A stretch of DNA of 64,000 nt from Morella rubra (GCA_003952965.2 CM025851.1:34700758-34764757), one strand, 5' to 3'. Counted from the stretch's first letter, positions 47,900-61,064 are shown. Numbers and translations are program-made. Notes: generated from the letters alone by a model not told the origin.

Positions 47900-50140
47900 G
47901 TGTCAAAATCAAATGCTTCACCAATGAGGGACCTCCAAACTATCTTTTCAAAAGGATCTATAGGTTCCTAATTGGTACTACTGTACGACCAAATTGTACG
48001 GTTGACTTGAAGCTTACTTCAAGTTCATCTAAAGCTATCATAGTATGCAACTAGCATGGTTATAGCGTTCAATTGTAAATTGTAAAGTTTATAATGTGTG
48101 ATACCAATTAATAATAAATAACTTTATATATCTAATTATTAGCAACTTTTCAAGTGGGTATTCACACTCACAAGAAGTTAATTGGTAGCTTTTTTTAAAA
48201 AAAAAAAAAAAAAAGATTCTATATATTTCAAGCAAAATACAAAAGAAATGGATGGATACCCTAAAAATCATCGTTGAGTAGTTAATATGTATAGTGTTAT
48301 GAAACAAAACAAAGAAAAGAATACCGGAAAAATCCAGATGTCCCTGGACTAGTCTCAATTTCATGCTTTCTAAGCCATGAAGTGAAAGAGTGAAAGTTAT
48401 CCATTGTAAAGGAGAATTGCTTTGCAAAGGAGAAAGAAGAGATATGGAAGATCAGTTTCTTCATATAGAAGCTGGGGGTGGCCACATGTATGAATTTAAT
48501 TGGATAACACATGACCATTATGACATGCAATAGGTGCACTATTAGCTCTAGCTAGGTGGCAAGATTGAGACGGAAGCAATTATTTTCAAAAGAGGAGCAA
48601 GCCCAGGCAGCGTTCTTGTATTTTTTCAAAACCCAAGCAGTTATTTGTTAACGAGTGAAAACCTATCAGCAATTGTTAATTCACCCTTAATTGAATTTGT
48701 TGTATTATTCCAGTACACAAACAAAAACTGTCCCTCAACCAAGCTTCAATCCAGCATGAAGAGTTGAACTTTTGGCCAAAACTCATCGTATAGTAGTACT
48801 AAAGATAGCATGATATTATATATTCGAGTCATCAATTACATAAATTCATCGCTTCTGTGCTTTTCCTTTTCAAAAGAACTAGCATTTGTCAATGGTGTCT
48901 ATAAAAGGTGAAAAGAATAAGCAAAGAGGAGAAACTATTTCAAGTCTCAACTTTATGCTGGTCTTGAGAGGACAGCTTCAGTTCATCCTGCTAGTGTTAG
49001 TTGCAGTTCGGAATGAGACCTGGACAGGGACAATCACAATCTTATAGAAAGCATATATGGCATACTCAGGTTTACTATCAGCTATCGACAAAAATCAACA
49101 TGATTATACACTCACAGGATAGTGTTGTGGGAGTTAACTTGAGATTAAGTAAATATTACCGATAAATCACAGAAAGAATGCAAGAAGTTCAAAAATTGCT
49201 GCCCACCCCAAAAAAAAATTAAAATACAACCACCATAAGCAAATGGCTTCGCTTCCATAACTGATATTGTCATCTTCTTCTTAGTCTTTTGGTATCTACA
49301 GGCTCCTCCAGTCATTCATTAACATGACTAGAATAGCTTTAAAACTAGAAACAAGCTAAAGACGTACAATGTGTATAAAAACATAATGGAGTAGTTTCCC
49401 ACTAAGCTTCCCCCAGGATTTGATTCAGATTTCAAGGATTGCCACAGAAAGTTGGAAAAACATTTCAAAATGACACATGATGCTGGTATAAACTGAACAT
49501 TGATCTCCTGCATATTAATCTGCTAAAACATAACCCCAAAGACAGTTCAAGGGTATGTTATTTCGCTCTGACTGAGATATGTAGAGAACAGTCAAAATGT
49601 GGAATTATATTCTTTGTGATGATTATAAATCAAGTAAAAGATTTTAGATCACGTACAAGATTGGCTAGATGACAAATTATCAAAGCTGCAAATAGATCAC
49701 CGAGATCAGTATCCAACATGCCAAGAAGGACAGAAGAAATACGTAAGGGTGCTTAAGCACTTTAGGAAGTTGGAAAAAAGAAATAACCTGCCATACTTTT
49801 AGGACCAAAAAAGTCTGTAGCCACCACTCTTCTGCACCGCTCATTTGGAGTGCATTCATGGCTAGCTTGTCTTCCAAGGGCAGAACTCTCTTAGTCCTGA
49901 TATTACATAAGGGGCCATATACCAAAAAGAAAACCGATAGAAATGAGCTGCTTCTCTACAACTTGTAAAACAAATATGGAACTCCAAAAACTCCAAGTCC
50001 CCACCCCCCAGGTAAAATCAAAATGACGAAACCAAAAGCATGATAACAAGCCATGTGTGAGCCAAATATAAAGAAGAGCTAATGTCATGAAAAAGTGATT
50101 ATCCATCCAAATGCTTCCTAATCAAGGTCAAAGTGGAAAG
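47900..50140. repeat. Outer inverted-repeat arm, right
   Basis: Counterpart of the left arm (3970-7480) without the hAT insertion. 48000-48830 is the NRAMP downstream flank. From 48830 to 49930 the minus strand repeats the exon-like blocks of the left arm; here the frame reads TKRVLPLEDKLAMNALQMSG and continues AEEWWLQTFLVLK, 24 bases longer than on the left, so the right version may be nearer the ancestral sequence. I cannot name that gene. Confidence 0.75.
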
Positions 50141-50843
50141 CTTGAGCAAGACAGACAAAGCCGCTTGGTTGATCTTTATGAATAGAAAGAAAATTTTCGT
50201 CAGTAATTTACATGCTCACAGTTTAAAGGTTAATTTTGTTTTTGTATAATGACAGGTTGACATTTCTTCTGTACATCCTCAGTCTTATATTATCCTCTGG
50301 TGCAAAGACTCCTTAACTTTTACCAAGATCACGTTCTTAAACGCTATCAATGGAGATTCTTGTCATCCTACACACCGGCATTAGATAGACAGAATATCCC
50401 TACATTAGCATGGAAGTAGTGTACTACCATGGAACATTACGCATATGATGGGGTATTCATCCTCCATCATGCAGGAGTGATGACAGTGCTATCTTCCATT
50501 TCATTCCTCAACCAATGAGAATTTATGAACTTGACAATATTGTATAATGGACAGAATCACCAGTAGTTAAGGCGTTATCACGATTCAGGCATATAAAGGA
50601 ATTGATGGCATCATTGAAAACTAGAGAAAGCTTTCCTGAAACTCAAATAGCTGAACATTAAATTGGAATTTGGATAAACAGAAAGCAAGTCTAAATCGAG
50701 ACGAATCAACAATTAGGAAACATAAATTATGTAATGTTATTGAGTAGTTCTCACCTGCAGAATGCTAAAATGTGAACCAAAATTCAACTTCGTTGTATAC
50801 AAAATCTCTACATAGTTGACCTTTAACCAGTTTCTCCGCTTTA
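50141..50843. other. Intergenic DNA downstream of the PPR gene
   Basis: No gene or repeat recognised. Probably includes the PPR gene's 3' untranslated region on the minus strand. Confidence 0.4.
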
Positions 50844-52256
50844 TCAAACTTCTGCAGAGTTAAAATATCCTTTGCGGGTCATTATCGGTTTTACCTTCAT
50901 TACTTGATTATATCTCCCCATTATACCATCCTTTATTCTCTTATGCAGTCCATCACCAAGCAAGTTATCCTCTCCAATGGAGCGTAACGCATCACAGACT
51001 ATTTTGTAAGTATGTTCTCTAGGTGTTGAGCCTCCATCAACCAACTCAACAAGAAAATCCCGGGCCTCCAAAACCCTTCCTGCTTCACATAGGGCATGTA
51101 TAATTGGTGTATACAAACTGGAGGTGGGTATTCCGTGATTCATTTCCTGCATTGTCCTTAACATATCAATAGCATTATCAATCTCATTAACTACACTATA
51201 GTATCTAATAAAAGAACCATAAGTAACCCGGTTGGGAACACAGCCCCTTTTGTTCATATCTTGAAACAACTCCAAAGCCCTCTCAATCCGGTTGGTTTTG
51301 CAACAACCACCAATTAAAGAATTGTAAGTAACAACATCAGGTTCAAACCCCTTAAGTAGCATAATGCGAAACAAATGGTTTGCTTCCCACATCCTCCTCC
51401 TAATAGCCTTCCGACACCCAGTTTGCAAGCTATACCTACAATACGAACTAATGAATATTGTATAGGTATATGTGTCTGGTGGGCACCTGAAACCCGGCAA
51501 TTCCATCTGCTCCAACAAAAACCTCGCCTTTTTGAAGTTCCCTACTCGACAAAGAGCATAAATAATTGTATTATACGCATAAACATCCGGTCTACAGTGA
51601 AGCTGCTTCATCCTAAAGAACGCAGTCAATGCCTCACGGACCAAGCCCTCCTCTCCTAGAACTTTTATCAAACAGGTAACAGAAGCAGTCGTCACAAGCC
51701 CACCATTCCCTCTTCTCGACATCTCTCTCAAAAATTCCCAAAGAGCTTTCATTCTATTGCCTTTGACCAACACGCAGGCCATCTCTCTGCAAGTTATCTC
51801 ATCGTGGACGAACCCAAAAAAGGCCTCAACCCAGTAGTAGAACTCCAGTGCTTTATTCAATCCCAACTCGACCTTCTGGGGGTCTCTGTAAGCGGCAGGG
51901 CCAAGAACAAGAACATGGCGTCGTAACTTAGTGGATTCTTCTTTGAGGTTCCGTTGTTTCAAAGGTGCGCGATGCCGGAAGCCTCTTTGACGGCCAATGG
52001 AGTGAGTGGATTGGAAGAAGACCCTTGGAATGGACCTTAACACTTCGGAAACTGATTCTACAGTCCAAGCAGGTTGGGAGGAGTTTGGATCGGTCGTGGT
52101 TGAGGCAGCCAAGCGAGCATCAAAGGGTCGCTTCTGGATTATAGCGGCCAGTACCTGGTTCACCAGGGAAGAGTGATTGCGGTACAGAGGCCTCGATGGG
52201 ATCATGTTTTGGGAAATAACCATGCCGCTTGTTTTAGCGCCTAACATGATAAGCAA
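50844..52256 (-). CDS. Pentatricopeptide repeat protein, AT1G77405-like
   Basis: A single-exon gene of 470 codons, usual for P-class PPR proteins that bind organelle RNA. Canonical repeats are visible: CRPDVYAYNTIIYALCRVGN (from residue 221), PPDTYTYTIFISSYCR (259), EPDVVTYNSLIGGCCK (305), VPNRVTYGSFIRYYSV (340) and SSLYTPIIHALCEAGR (379), with an atypical insertion rich in Arg at about 280-290. The N-terminal text LVNQVLAA and VLRSIPR with RGFRHRAPLKQRNL matches my recollection of the Arabidopsis AT1G77405 protein, whose start corresponds to Met18 here (MIPSR, codon at 52203-52205). The true start may therefore be Met12 or Met18. A mitochondrial or plastid location is expected for the family, but no clear transit peptide is evident by eye. 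No breaks were seen. Confidence 0.92.
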   Translation of the reverse strand: MLIMLGAKTSGMVISQNMIPSRPLYRNHSSLVNQVLAAIIQKRPFDARLAASTTTDPNSSQPAWTVESVSEVLRSIPRVFFQSTHSIGRQRGFRHRAPLKQRNLKEESTKLRRHVLVLGPAAYRDPQKVELGLNKALEFYYWVEAFFGFVHDEITCREMACVLVKGNRMKALWEFLREMSRRGNGGLVTTASVTCLIKVLGEEGLVREALTAFFRMKQLHCRPDVYAYNTIIYALCRVGNFKKARFLLEQMELPGFRCPPDTYTYTIFISSYCRYSLQTGCRKAIRRRMWEANHLFRIMLLKGFEPDVVTYNSLIGGCCKTNRIERALELFQDMNKRGCVPNRVTYGSFIRYYSVVNEIDNAIDMLRTMQEMNHGIPTSSLYTPIIHALCEAGRVLEARDFLVELVDGGSTPREHTYKIVCDALRSIGEDNLLGDGLHKRIKDGIMGRYNQVMKVKPIMTRKGYFNSAEV

Positions 52257-53197
52257 GATGGCGACAACGAATCAACTCCGCCGTAATAACCAAACAATTT
52301 CACTCTTATCCTACATTGATATTTTCTAACTTTGGGGCTGCAAAAGCACCAATATATAACTCTGGAATGAGTCGAGTTCCTCAAGCATTTCATGTTATTT
52401 TCCATATTCTCTTCACCAAATATGTGAAAGGTGAAAAATAAACTAAGAAAATGAGAAATTTAAGACAAAATCCTTGTATATGATATCAATTCATTGTTTG
52501 AATTGTAAAGTATAATTCAAAAGAAATAAACAAAATATATTATAAAATTCATATTATCAAAAGTTAATATAAATTGTTAGTATAGAACTCACATGTTGTG
52601 TCAATCTTTGAGCAAATAAAAATGTAGAGGATCTTGAACACTATTATCAAAAAGTTTTCTTGTCATGTCTTTTTAAAAGGAAATTTCAATTTTGACTCCG
52701 ATTGTTTTTAGGCAATGTTTTATATGCACCCAAAGGGCATACAGAACTCCCCGATCAATTGGGCTCTCCTGTCTCCATTGGAGAATGGTAGCTGGATGTG
52801 AGGATGGGAGTATTAGTAAGCCTGTTGTGGCTTTTCCAAATTCCAGTCCCATATTTCAAGTGGTAAACGGGCCAAAGCCCAAGTGTGGATAAAAATTGTC
52901 TGCCAAAAACTCTCAAACAAAAACCTGATCCTCGTATCACTGCTTTTTGTATTTACAAGAAAGACTATGGACAATCCGACAAGGTCAAAGGCAGACCGCC
53001 ACTTTTACAGATTAACATTTCAAAAGTATATTATACCAGCTTTGACGATTTTACTATGTAACATTCCAAGGGGAAAAAAAGAAAGCTCTATCAAAACAGT
53101 CTAATATATTGAAAAACAAAATTTAAAAAAAGACTCCCGTACAATCAAAGTCCAATAAGTCCTTAAAAAAGCCCGAACCCGGCCCACTCGGTATCGC
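52257..53197. other. Intergenic DNA upstream of the PPR gene
   Basis: Contains the presumed PPR promoter on the minus strand and the 3' flank of the next minus-strand gene. It is AT-rich between 52440 and 52660. Small frames at 52692-52940 are not convincing. Confidence 0.4.
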
Positions 53198-53728
53198 TCA
53201 CGGGTCGGGGCGACGACTGGTATGACGACGAATAGGACGAGTCGACGCTGAGTCACGGAACGGCGAAAGCGATTTCCGGCTAGACACGGACCACCGGGCC
53301 AGCGTCTCAAGCTCCGAAGTGAAGTCCGGTTCGGGCTCGGATCCAAGCTTCTGGAGCCTACTCTTTGCCGGTTTGCTCCTTCTCAGAAAAGATGACAGGA
53401 AGCACCCGGGCGAGACAACCTCCGGACTAACAAGCCTGGAGGGTCTTCGTTCGAACCTCCAGCTCTCGGACCGGGTCCTGGGGGACGACCGGAAAGAGCG
53501 GGTCCGGGACTCCAAGGGTGGCACAAAGTAAGTCAAGCCGGACGGAGGGGGCCTAAGCTTTGGTGGCGGCGTGGTAAGCGTACGATGATAGTCATGACGA
53601 GGTTGTGGTAGCGGTGGCGGTGAGAGTGGTTGTCTCTGCTGCTGTTGTTGGACCTTTGGAACACCTGGTTTGACCTCCCACTTGAATGGTACAGCTCCTG
53701 GTTTCTTAAAAGACTCATCTATCGCCAT
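53198..53728 (-). CDS. DUF688-like plant protein
   Basis: A 176-residue, single-exon frame starting MAIDESFKKPGAVPFKWEVK and continuing PGVPKVQQQQQRQ. The KPGAVPFKWE.KPGVPK signature near the N-terminus is typical of a plant family annotated as DUF688, whose function is unknown. The rest is low complexity: Pro-rich (residues 35-65), then Arg/Ser-rich with SPGCFLSSFLRRSK in the middle and an Arg-rich end. It is markedly GC-richer than its surroundings, as expected for a real exon. No signal peptide or membrane helix is evident. It is shorter than many family members. Confidence 0.7.
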   Translation of the reverse strand: MAIDESFKKPGAVPFKWEVKPGVPKVQQQQQRQPLSPPPLPQPRHDYHRTLTTPPPKLRPPPSGLTYFVPPLESRTRSFRSSPRTRSESWRFERRPSRLVSPEVVSPGCFLSSFLRRSKPAKSRLQKLGSEPEPDFTSELETLARWSVSSRKSLSPFRDSASTRPIRRHTSRRPDP

Positions 53729-55234
53729 TCTTTAACTGGAAAACACTACCTCGAACCGTCCTAAGAACTCCAAATGGATTTTGATGCACTGCTGAGTAAC
53801 AAGGAACGCTCTCTTCCACTTTCTCATATTCGCATACAAGACACATGAATATATAGTAATATAGGTACAGTACTGAGGATGAGGATGAAGAAAACGAAAG
53901 CTGCAGGTCACGGCGAGATTAGAGGCAAGAAGCGAGGGTTGGTGGGCCAAGAGAGAAGTTGATGGGTCCAGGCATGCGGTTGACTACATCAGATTTCTAA
54001 AAAGCCAAAGAGTTCAATCATGCAAATGGAGAAAGCAAGAAGGAACTGACATGATTTGGTGGAAGATTCAAACGCCTGCTTTAGAGGTATGGGAGAGAGG
54101 ATATTGGGATGAGAGAACAAAAAAAAACAAACAAAAATAAGTGAGCTTGCGTAATAGAAAAAGAATAGAGCGGTGGCTTCCAAGTATCCTTAACACCTTT
54201 AGCGAAGTTAAATTATTTTTTATTTTATGCAATTTTTTTTTTGTATAATTTGTTGCTGATATTTGTTATTGTCTCTGCAGCTTCAATCGATGAGGAATCA
54301 ACAAATCTAACTCGATGCTACTCGGGGGGCATAAATCTTTTCAAATGGGCCGCAAAGCATAAAATATCATATTTTAGTAGTCAAATTTCTTGTTAAAATA
54401 CAAGGGAAAATAGATGTGTCGTGAAACAAGTCGAACATGCTTCTTCTTTTTTTGCAGTGAACAATATAAAACTGCAAATTCTTCAACATTCGGTAGCCGT
54501 AGGTGGTCACCAATCCCACTGATTTGCTGCCACCGGATTTGTACAATCGGGTTAAAAAAACAAGGAATTTGAATTAAATTTGTGCTTTTCTTTGTTTTGA
54601 GACCGCAATCTTAGGATGAATGTCTCAGTCAAGCTGTGGGGCTCAACATATCATTTTCACGTGAAATGCTGAGAACATTTTGTTGAAGACAAACATGTCG
54701 GCATGTTCTGCCTAACACGATATGCAACAAAAATCGTGAACCATATCATTTTCCCGAACTACTTGTATATGTAATAAGTTTCAGCGTGCCTCTTTGTTTT
54801 CACGCATACACAAAGTTTCAATGCCCTCAAGCATCAAGGCTGGTTTTCAACTATGTGTAGGCCTGAGAGAGAACATATACTGTGCTCTTGAATAAGTGTT
54901 AACTACTGTTCATATCATGGAACTTCCTCTATGAGGGTTTTATGGATCTATGGTGGGGCCAAACAAATTACCATGAGTTTGGCTCATTTTGGGAGATTGG
55001 TTTTCCACAACTTGGTATTGTAAACTTGTAATGCTCTCTCTGCTAATGCAAAATTTGCTCATGGGTTACTAAAAAATGGAACCTCCCTGAAGCCAAGACC
55101 CAGACCCTCATCCTAGATACCCAGAGAGAGTGTTCTCAACAAAAGATAAGCTGCCTTAAATTCAAATGCTTTGTCTCTGCATTATCAGACAACAAACTGC
55201 ATCCATATCAGTGATATCGCCGCTCCCAAACTAC
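53729..55234. other. Intergenic DNA between the DUF688-like gene and RFC4
   Basis: Holds the upstream region of the DUF688-like gene and the 3' flank of RFC4. No further gene, RNA or element ends recognised. Confidence 0.4.
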
Positions 55235-58200
55235 CTAGGTCTCGTAAGAAAATTCTTGTGGCATGTTACAAAGAGCTCGCATTGTATTGCTGGCTACATC
55301 AAGCAGCTGCAGGTACTCGTCCGCACCGTCAACAAGACACTGCAGATGCACAAAGTGAAGCAAAAATAATAATAAGCAGTGTGCCCAGCAATGACTGTGT
55401 TGAATCTTCTGCCTTGAATATTGTAAGAACAAATAGGACAAATAAAAACACCAATTAATCAATTTAGAAACCCATATTTGCATTAATGCGTGAATAATCT
55501 TATAAGTTCCTGAAAAGTAAATACTAGTTCTTTTTAACATTCTGCAGAATTTTCTTTCTAGAAATACTAGGATCAATCAATTATAACTGACAATAAGAAA
55601 ACCACAGATTTCCGGGGAGGAGGCATGGTTCTATAATGATCAACTACTTTTTAAAATTATTTTTTGCTGCTGAATTATGGTCCGCCTTCAGGTAATCTCA
55701 AGAATCCAAAAAGATACAAGAGAATAGTACATGGTCAATACAATTTCTTGACAGGGAAGCCAACAACATTATTTGCAAACCTCATTTCATTTTGAACAAA
55801 ATGATATCAAACTCTCTACTTTTAACCGCTTGGAAACTATGACGTTAAAATGAGTAAACCTTATCTGCTTCAGCCAATTTCTTGCAAATTCTGGCCTTCT
55901 GCTCATCTGATATGTCGTCCGCCTCAACAACCAACTCAAGCAACTGGAAAAAGCATGTTATTGGTAATATCTTTATCCATCAACTGGTAATAGTAAAAAA
56001 CTACCAATAGAGGTAAATCATTCTTAGAGACCTGAGAAAGCATTTGAGAGACTGGATATCCTTCTGCAATTATATTATTGACTTCCTTGTTTGCCACATC
56101 AAAGTTACCACTTCTGCAAGCTACAAGAAGAGCCTCAACAACCTCCTGTGGTACGACCTAATAACAGAGGTTTTAGGAGTTAGCACACATGGCAGAACTT
56201 CTAAATACTGAAAGAAGTCGTCATTTGGAATTTGAGTTACAGCAAAACAAATAAAATAAAACATTTGAGGTTGCATCTGTGAATTTTGCATTTGTATGCT
56301 TCCTTGATGCCAAAATTATGCAGCCAATACATTATTTATTCATGCACAAGCAAATCACTAGTCTGTGACACGAGCACAATGCTCTTTGGCTTGAGAAAGC
56401 TACCACACCACCGCAAAGGATTTAGATAAAAACTATCCAATAAAAGCCAACATATACAAGCCACTCAGGAGCCTTAGAGGAACGGTGTTTGCATGTAAGT
56501 ATGTATGTGTTTTTGTGTGTATACTAGCATATATATATATATTTCTATCTGTGCTAAGACAGACAAAGCCCTTGGAGCCTTTATCATAACTTACCCCAGA
56601 AACACTGATCAGGTCCTTGGAAGAAATGGATGATCCAAATAATCTCGCAGCTGACTGAAATATGCCAAGACAGATTAGAATCTTAGATCATATGACATAT
56701 ACTAGAGCTCCAATTCAGTTTCTGTGGAACAAGTAGCGGATCAGGAGAAATAGATGGATGAAGAGGAAGAAAAATTGTGTCTTTTCCAGGTCTGCCTTCA
56801 CTAAAGCAAATAAATTATTCAAGATCACATATTATTCTCACATTATAACAGTGGTACAAGCCCCCAATATATAAGACAAAGATGTGTTTCTTCAAGCTCT
56901 GATATCAGAGCTACCTTCATTTGACTTTTCCTCATTTAGATATCTATTCAAGATTGCGCATGATCTCCACCAAGCCAAAGTTTAAGTCACCTCATTATTA
57001 ATTGCTACTTAATGGCCAAAGATCCCCAGAAAGCACAAACTAAGATCGTGTTCGTAAACCAAAATTCATTTTGGTCAAGAAAAAAATAATAAAATAACTA
57101 TAAAATAATCTCTTCCCCCCACCCACCCACCCCCACCCCAAAAAAAAATCAAATCATCTCTTTTTATTAAAATAACATAAAAAATTCACTCAAATCATCA
57201 TTCACTTTTTCACCAACTTCCATAAAATTCTATTTTTTTATTACTTTCTCTCAAAATCCAATAAAACTCTAATCCACCTCAATTTTTACTACATTCCCAA
57301 AATTTTGGTTTGCAAACATCACCTAAATAAATTACGGGAACCTTGGATCCTGCTTACATAATTCTTCACACAATTATTTCATTGCAACCTATCCCCCAGA
57401 GAAAGTGTAAAGGCACATGCCAGTTTGAACAGCTGTGATAACCAAAAGACCATAGTCTCTGAAAACTCATAACACCTCTGCAAGAGCATCTAAGTTGGTG
57501 ATTTCTATTAAATGTGGGGAACAGATTGTTACCATGTAAACCTTAGTCACTTTAGAATTTAAAATTCCTCCCAAATACAATACATGAGTATCTTGACTGG
57601 AAACTGGAAACCCTACAATTTAACCCAACTACGTTTTTAACAATGACGATTGATTAATGGAAAGGAAAACCCATGTCAAAGTTGGTAGTAGTCTAATTGA
57701 TCTAATCAATCAAATAAGGTCATCCAATGTCATCACAGATACGACAACTATGTTGCAAATTGAAGAAGATATTGATAAAAATTGGAAGAAAAAGGGTAAT
57801 TTGTGATGCCTGATGTATTTGGTGGTGTTTGGCTTTTAAGCACTAAATCAACGTTTTAATCCAATGGTTTCAGAACTAAATATTGAAGGACTCTCTGCTC
57901 ACTGGCTGGGACTGCTTCATTGATGAACCAGCAAATATAGCAAAAAGCTGGAACAAACCAATCTAGCAATAATAAACCATTTCAAATGTAGAGATAGTGG
58001 TCTATATTTTTCTGCTTAGCTTCCATCCAGTTTCAAAAAGAACACTATTCTGAATGAGCACTGCGACGAAATGATGATATTCACATGCACCAGGAGAAAG
58101 ATCACTCTCACCTGTACGTATGTAATAGCCCGCCGAAGATCACCTTGGGAAATAGAACTTAAGGTTGAAAGAGCCTATAATCATGCATCATATTCATGAA

Positions 58201-60785
58201 GTTAGAATCTAGACATAATCTGAATGCTCTTCCATAAGACAGTCTAAGGCATTATGTTTACACCTCAGTGTCTAGATTGAGACCTTCTTCTTTGCAAATA
58301 TGCAATATACGACTGCTCATGATTTCTTCTGAAAGTGGCTTGAACCTGAACTTTGCACACCTTGAAGCAAGTGGCTCAATGATCCTACAGAAAATATAAC
58401 CATTCTATTCATCCAGATATTAATATGCTATGAAAAAGTACAGATCCTCAATGATAGCAGCAAAAACAACTGGTGGGTTTATATTTAACATTATATACAC
58501 TGATTAAACAAATCGGAATCAATAAGTATGTGATTACAGAGAACAGTCTTAAAATTACTTCTAAACCCTTGATGAAGGATACTTACATGAACCGAAACTC
58601 GAAGACAACTAAAAATTGCGTTCGAAACTTTACAACGCAGTACTTACATCACAGAACTATGGCTGAAGATGTATATTGTTCGCGATTAACCACTGTAGCT
58701 GTGATCACCAGTTTATCAACCCATTCACCCAGATAGTTTAATCTGGGGCATGTCGTTTCCTATTGGATAATTACATCTTGTCTATATCTTGCAATTGATT
58801 CGGTAGTCAGGGTACTGTCAAGATTCATACTAAACCAAACAGAAGAACATAAAACAGATAAGGTGATTAATTGTATTACCTACCACCATGCCCCGTTCCA
58901 GGCCCAAAAGACAGACAGAAAGAAAAGAAGCTAGTGTTGCATACTTAACTTTGATACGAATAAATAAATAAGAAGAATTGTGTCTAATTAGCAAGCATTC
59001 AGTAAGGCTTACCTGCTGATGTAATTACATAGGAAAAAGAATCTTGTGACTTTGGAGTAAGTTTCCATAGTACGCCTCAGGGCATTCTGTACAGTAGAAT
59101 ATAAGTGGCAGGCCGCTGATAAAACATTTCAATATACAAAATTAAGAACCAGATGGGTATCAAACATACCTGAGCATCTTCAGTCATTGAATCTGCTTCA
59201 TCTAGAATTATGATCTTGTATGGTGGACATGGATAACCCCTAAATTATTACAGGAAAACAGAAAATTGTTAAAAGGGCTTAGAAGAAATCAAATGTAGAC
59301 TCAAATTGGAATAACAATTGTTGCAACATATGAGTGCACACCCTTGACGATGGCCAGAACCTACAGCTACAGCAGCAAAATCTTTGATCTTTGTCCTGAC
59401 AACATTGATGCCGCGGTCATCACTCGCATTCAGCTCCAGCACCCTAGACTTGTAGAGCTCAGGCCTGCAAAACATATTGGTTTCATTACATAGGGAAAAC
59501 AGACAAATTCAGGCAGTCAACTCTGCCAGTCTAAGATTGTCAGGATAACAGCAAACATGCTCTGAAAAAGGAATAATATATCAGCGTTCCAGACAACAAC
59601 GAAGGTTTGTTATACACTATTCCAATTTACCTGAAAATAATCAACCTACACTGCAGGGTCAAACATTTGCATTTAACTATCAAATTCAAAAAGAAAACTG
59701 GTCAAAACGACATTTAAATAAATACTACCAAGTCAATTGCCAAAACCAGAATGAGAGTAATTCAAGCAGGAATATATTCTAAGCATTTCACCGCTTATTT
59801 CTGTCCTATTGCAATTCTTTTGCAATATTCTTCAGCCAATCGAGTATACACTCCTTCAAGTGGTATTAACGTATAACATGAGATTGAATAGCAAAGATCA
59901 GTTTGATATGCTGGGTGGGGGTGTGCTTCCCAGGAAACCATTTGTTTCTCCTCCTCAATTGTCTGATGGGGCCCTATAACTTGCAGAAATGGACATTTTC
60001 TTTTTCCCTGCTTTTTTTTTTTTTTAAGTCCAACGGCTCAGCTTAAAATCTTAACTTAGAAGCAGTATCATGATCTTGAACTGGTACAATTAGTTAGTGG
60101 TCCCAAAATCATTTAGAAAGTAGTACATTTTGAAGTAGCCCTCTCCCTTATCACACCATTACTGCAAAAGACATCATGACCCCCGGTTAAAAAATTGCTA
60201 GTTACTACAGCAACTACGCTTCTCGAACTGCCAAAACCTACTAGAGTGACCAATAAATTCGTGGCATGGGAATCACAAGCAATAACCAAGTAAGCCTTAC
60301 AGCACTTTGTAATTGACGACACTGAAACCAAAACCAAGTCAGAATGTATGAGAAATGGGTGCAGTGGGTAACCCGAAGAGCTGATGTGCGATGGCAAGCG
60401 CGGTAGTGGTCTTCCCAGTGCCGGGCGGGCCATAGAAGAGCATGTGCGGGCACTACAAAACACGAACAACAAAAGCAAAAAGAATGTTGAGGAGTTTCAA
60501 TTGCTGGGTTTCTCCTAGATTGAAGAATCTTGGAGTGTTAATGTAAGAGTTGTTACGTTGGTGGTCTCGAGAGTGTTTGTGAGGACCCGGACCACCTCGT
60601 CCTGGTGTGCTACATCTTTCACTTGCTTTGGTCGACTGAAAATAATTTGTCAAAGACATAAATACACCAAATTAGGAACTGAAACAATGAAATCCGCCTG
60701 ACTAGAGCAAATACGAAAGGCAAGAGGGAGAAAGAACACACTATTTTTCGACCCATGGCTGAGAGCTTTGCAGTACAGGCGCCAT
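55235..60785 (-). CDS. RFC4: Replication factor C subunit 4 (clamp loader)
   Basis: A small subunit of the RFC complex, which loads the PCNA clamp on primed DNA in the nucleus. Twelve exons (60742-60785, 60557-60635, 60373-60452, 59342-59464, 59170-59239, 59013-59086, 58264-58384, 58112-58174, 56595-56654, 56032-56157, 55860-55943, 55235-55339) with GT-AG borders join in one frame of 342 residues, the usual length for this subunit. The start is [20 protein letters not shown]. Walker A GPPGTGKT is at 49-56, Walker B DEAD at 122-125 ([10 protein letters not shown]), and the arginine-finger motif SRC at 164-166. The C-terminus reads [16 protein letters not shown] and ends FSYET. It matches the Arabidopsis EMB1968/RFC4 type closely. 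Intron 8 is the longest (about 1.46 kb). The gene appears intact. Confidence 0.95.
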
Positions 60786-61064
60786 TTCTTTTTCTTCCGT
60801 AAAATTTCTCCGCTCGGACCTGTTTTGTATAGAGATTTCTTTCCCGCTTGGTTGAGGTACTGGGGAGAGAAACTCGAAGCGTTCAGAGGGGCGTCCCAAA
60901 AGGGTTAGCGTGGCTAGGTGGCGCTTGGATATTTATTTTTGTCTTTATATGAAATTTTGAGAAAATTTGTAATACAGTAGTTAAGTTTATACAAGATTTT
61001 TTCATTAGATTTTTTTTTTTTTTTATATGAAGTCTATACATATAGTCATCCGTCTAAATTTCAT
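60786..61064. promoter_or_regulatory. RFC4 upstream region
   Basis: The region directly upstream of the RFC4 ATG (minus strand). It is GC-richer up to about 60930 and then AT-rich. No clear TATA box was seen, as is common for housekeeping genes. No specific factor site is claimed. Confidence 0.35.

Noticed and set aside
51375-51659. 94-codon plus-strand frame
   Set aside because: It is antisense to the PPR gene and without features of its own.
53319-53531. 70-codon plus-strand frame
   Set aside because: Shadow of the GC-rich DUF688-like gene on the other strand.
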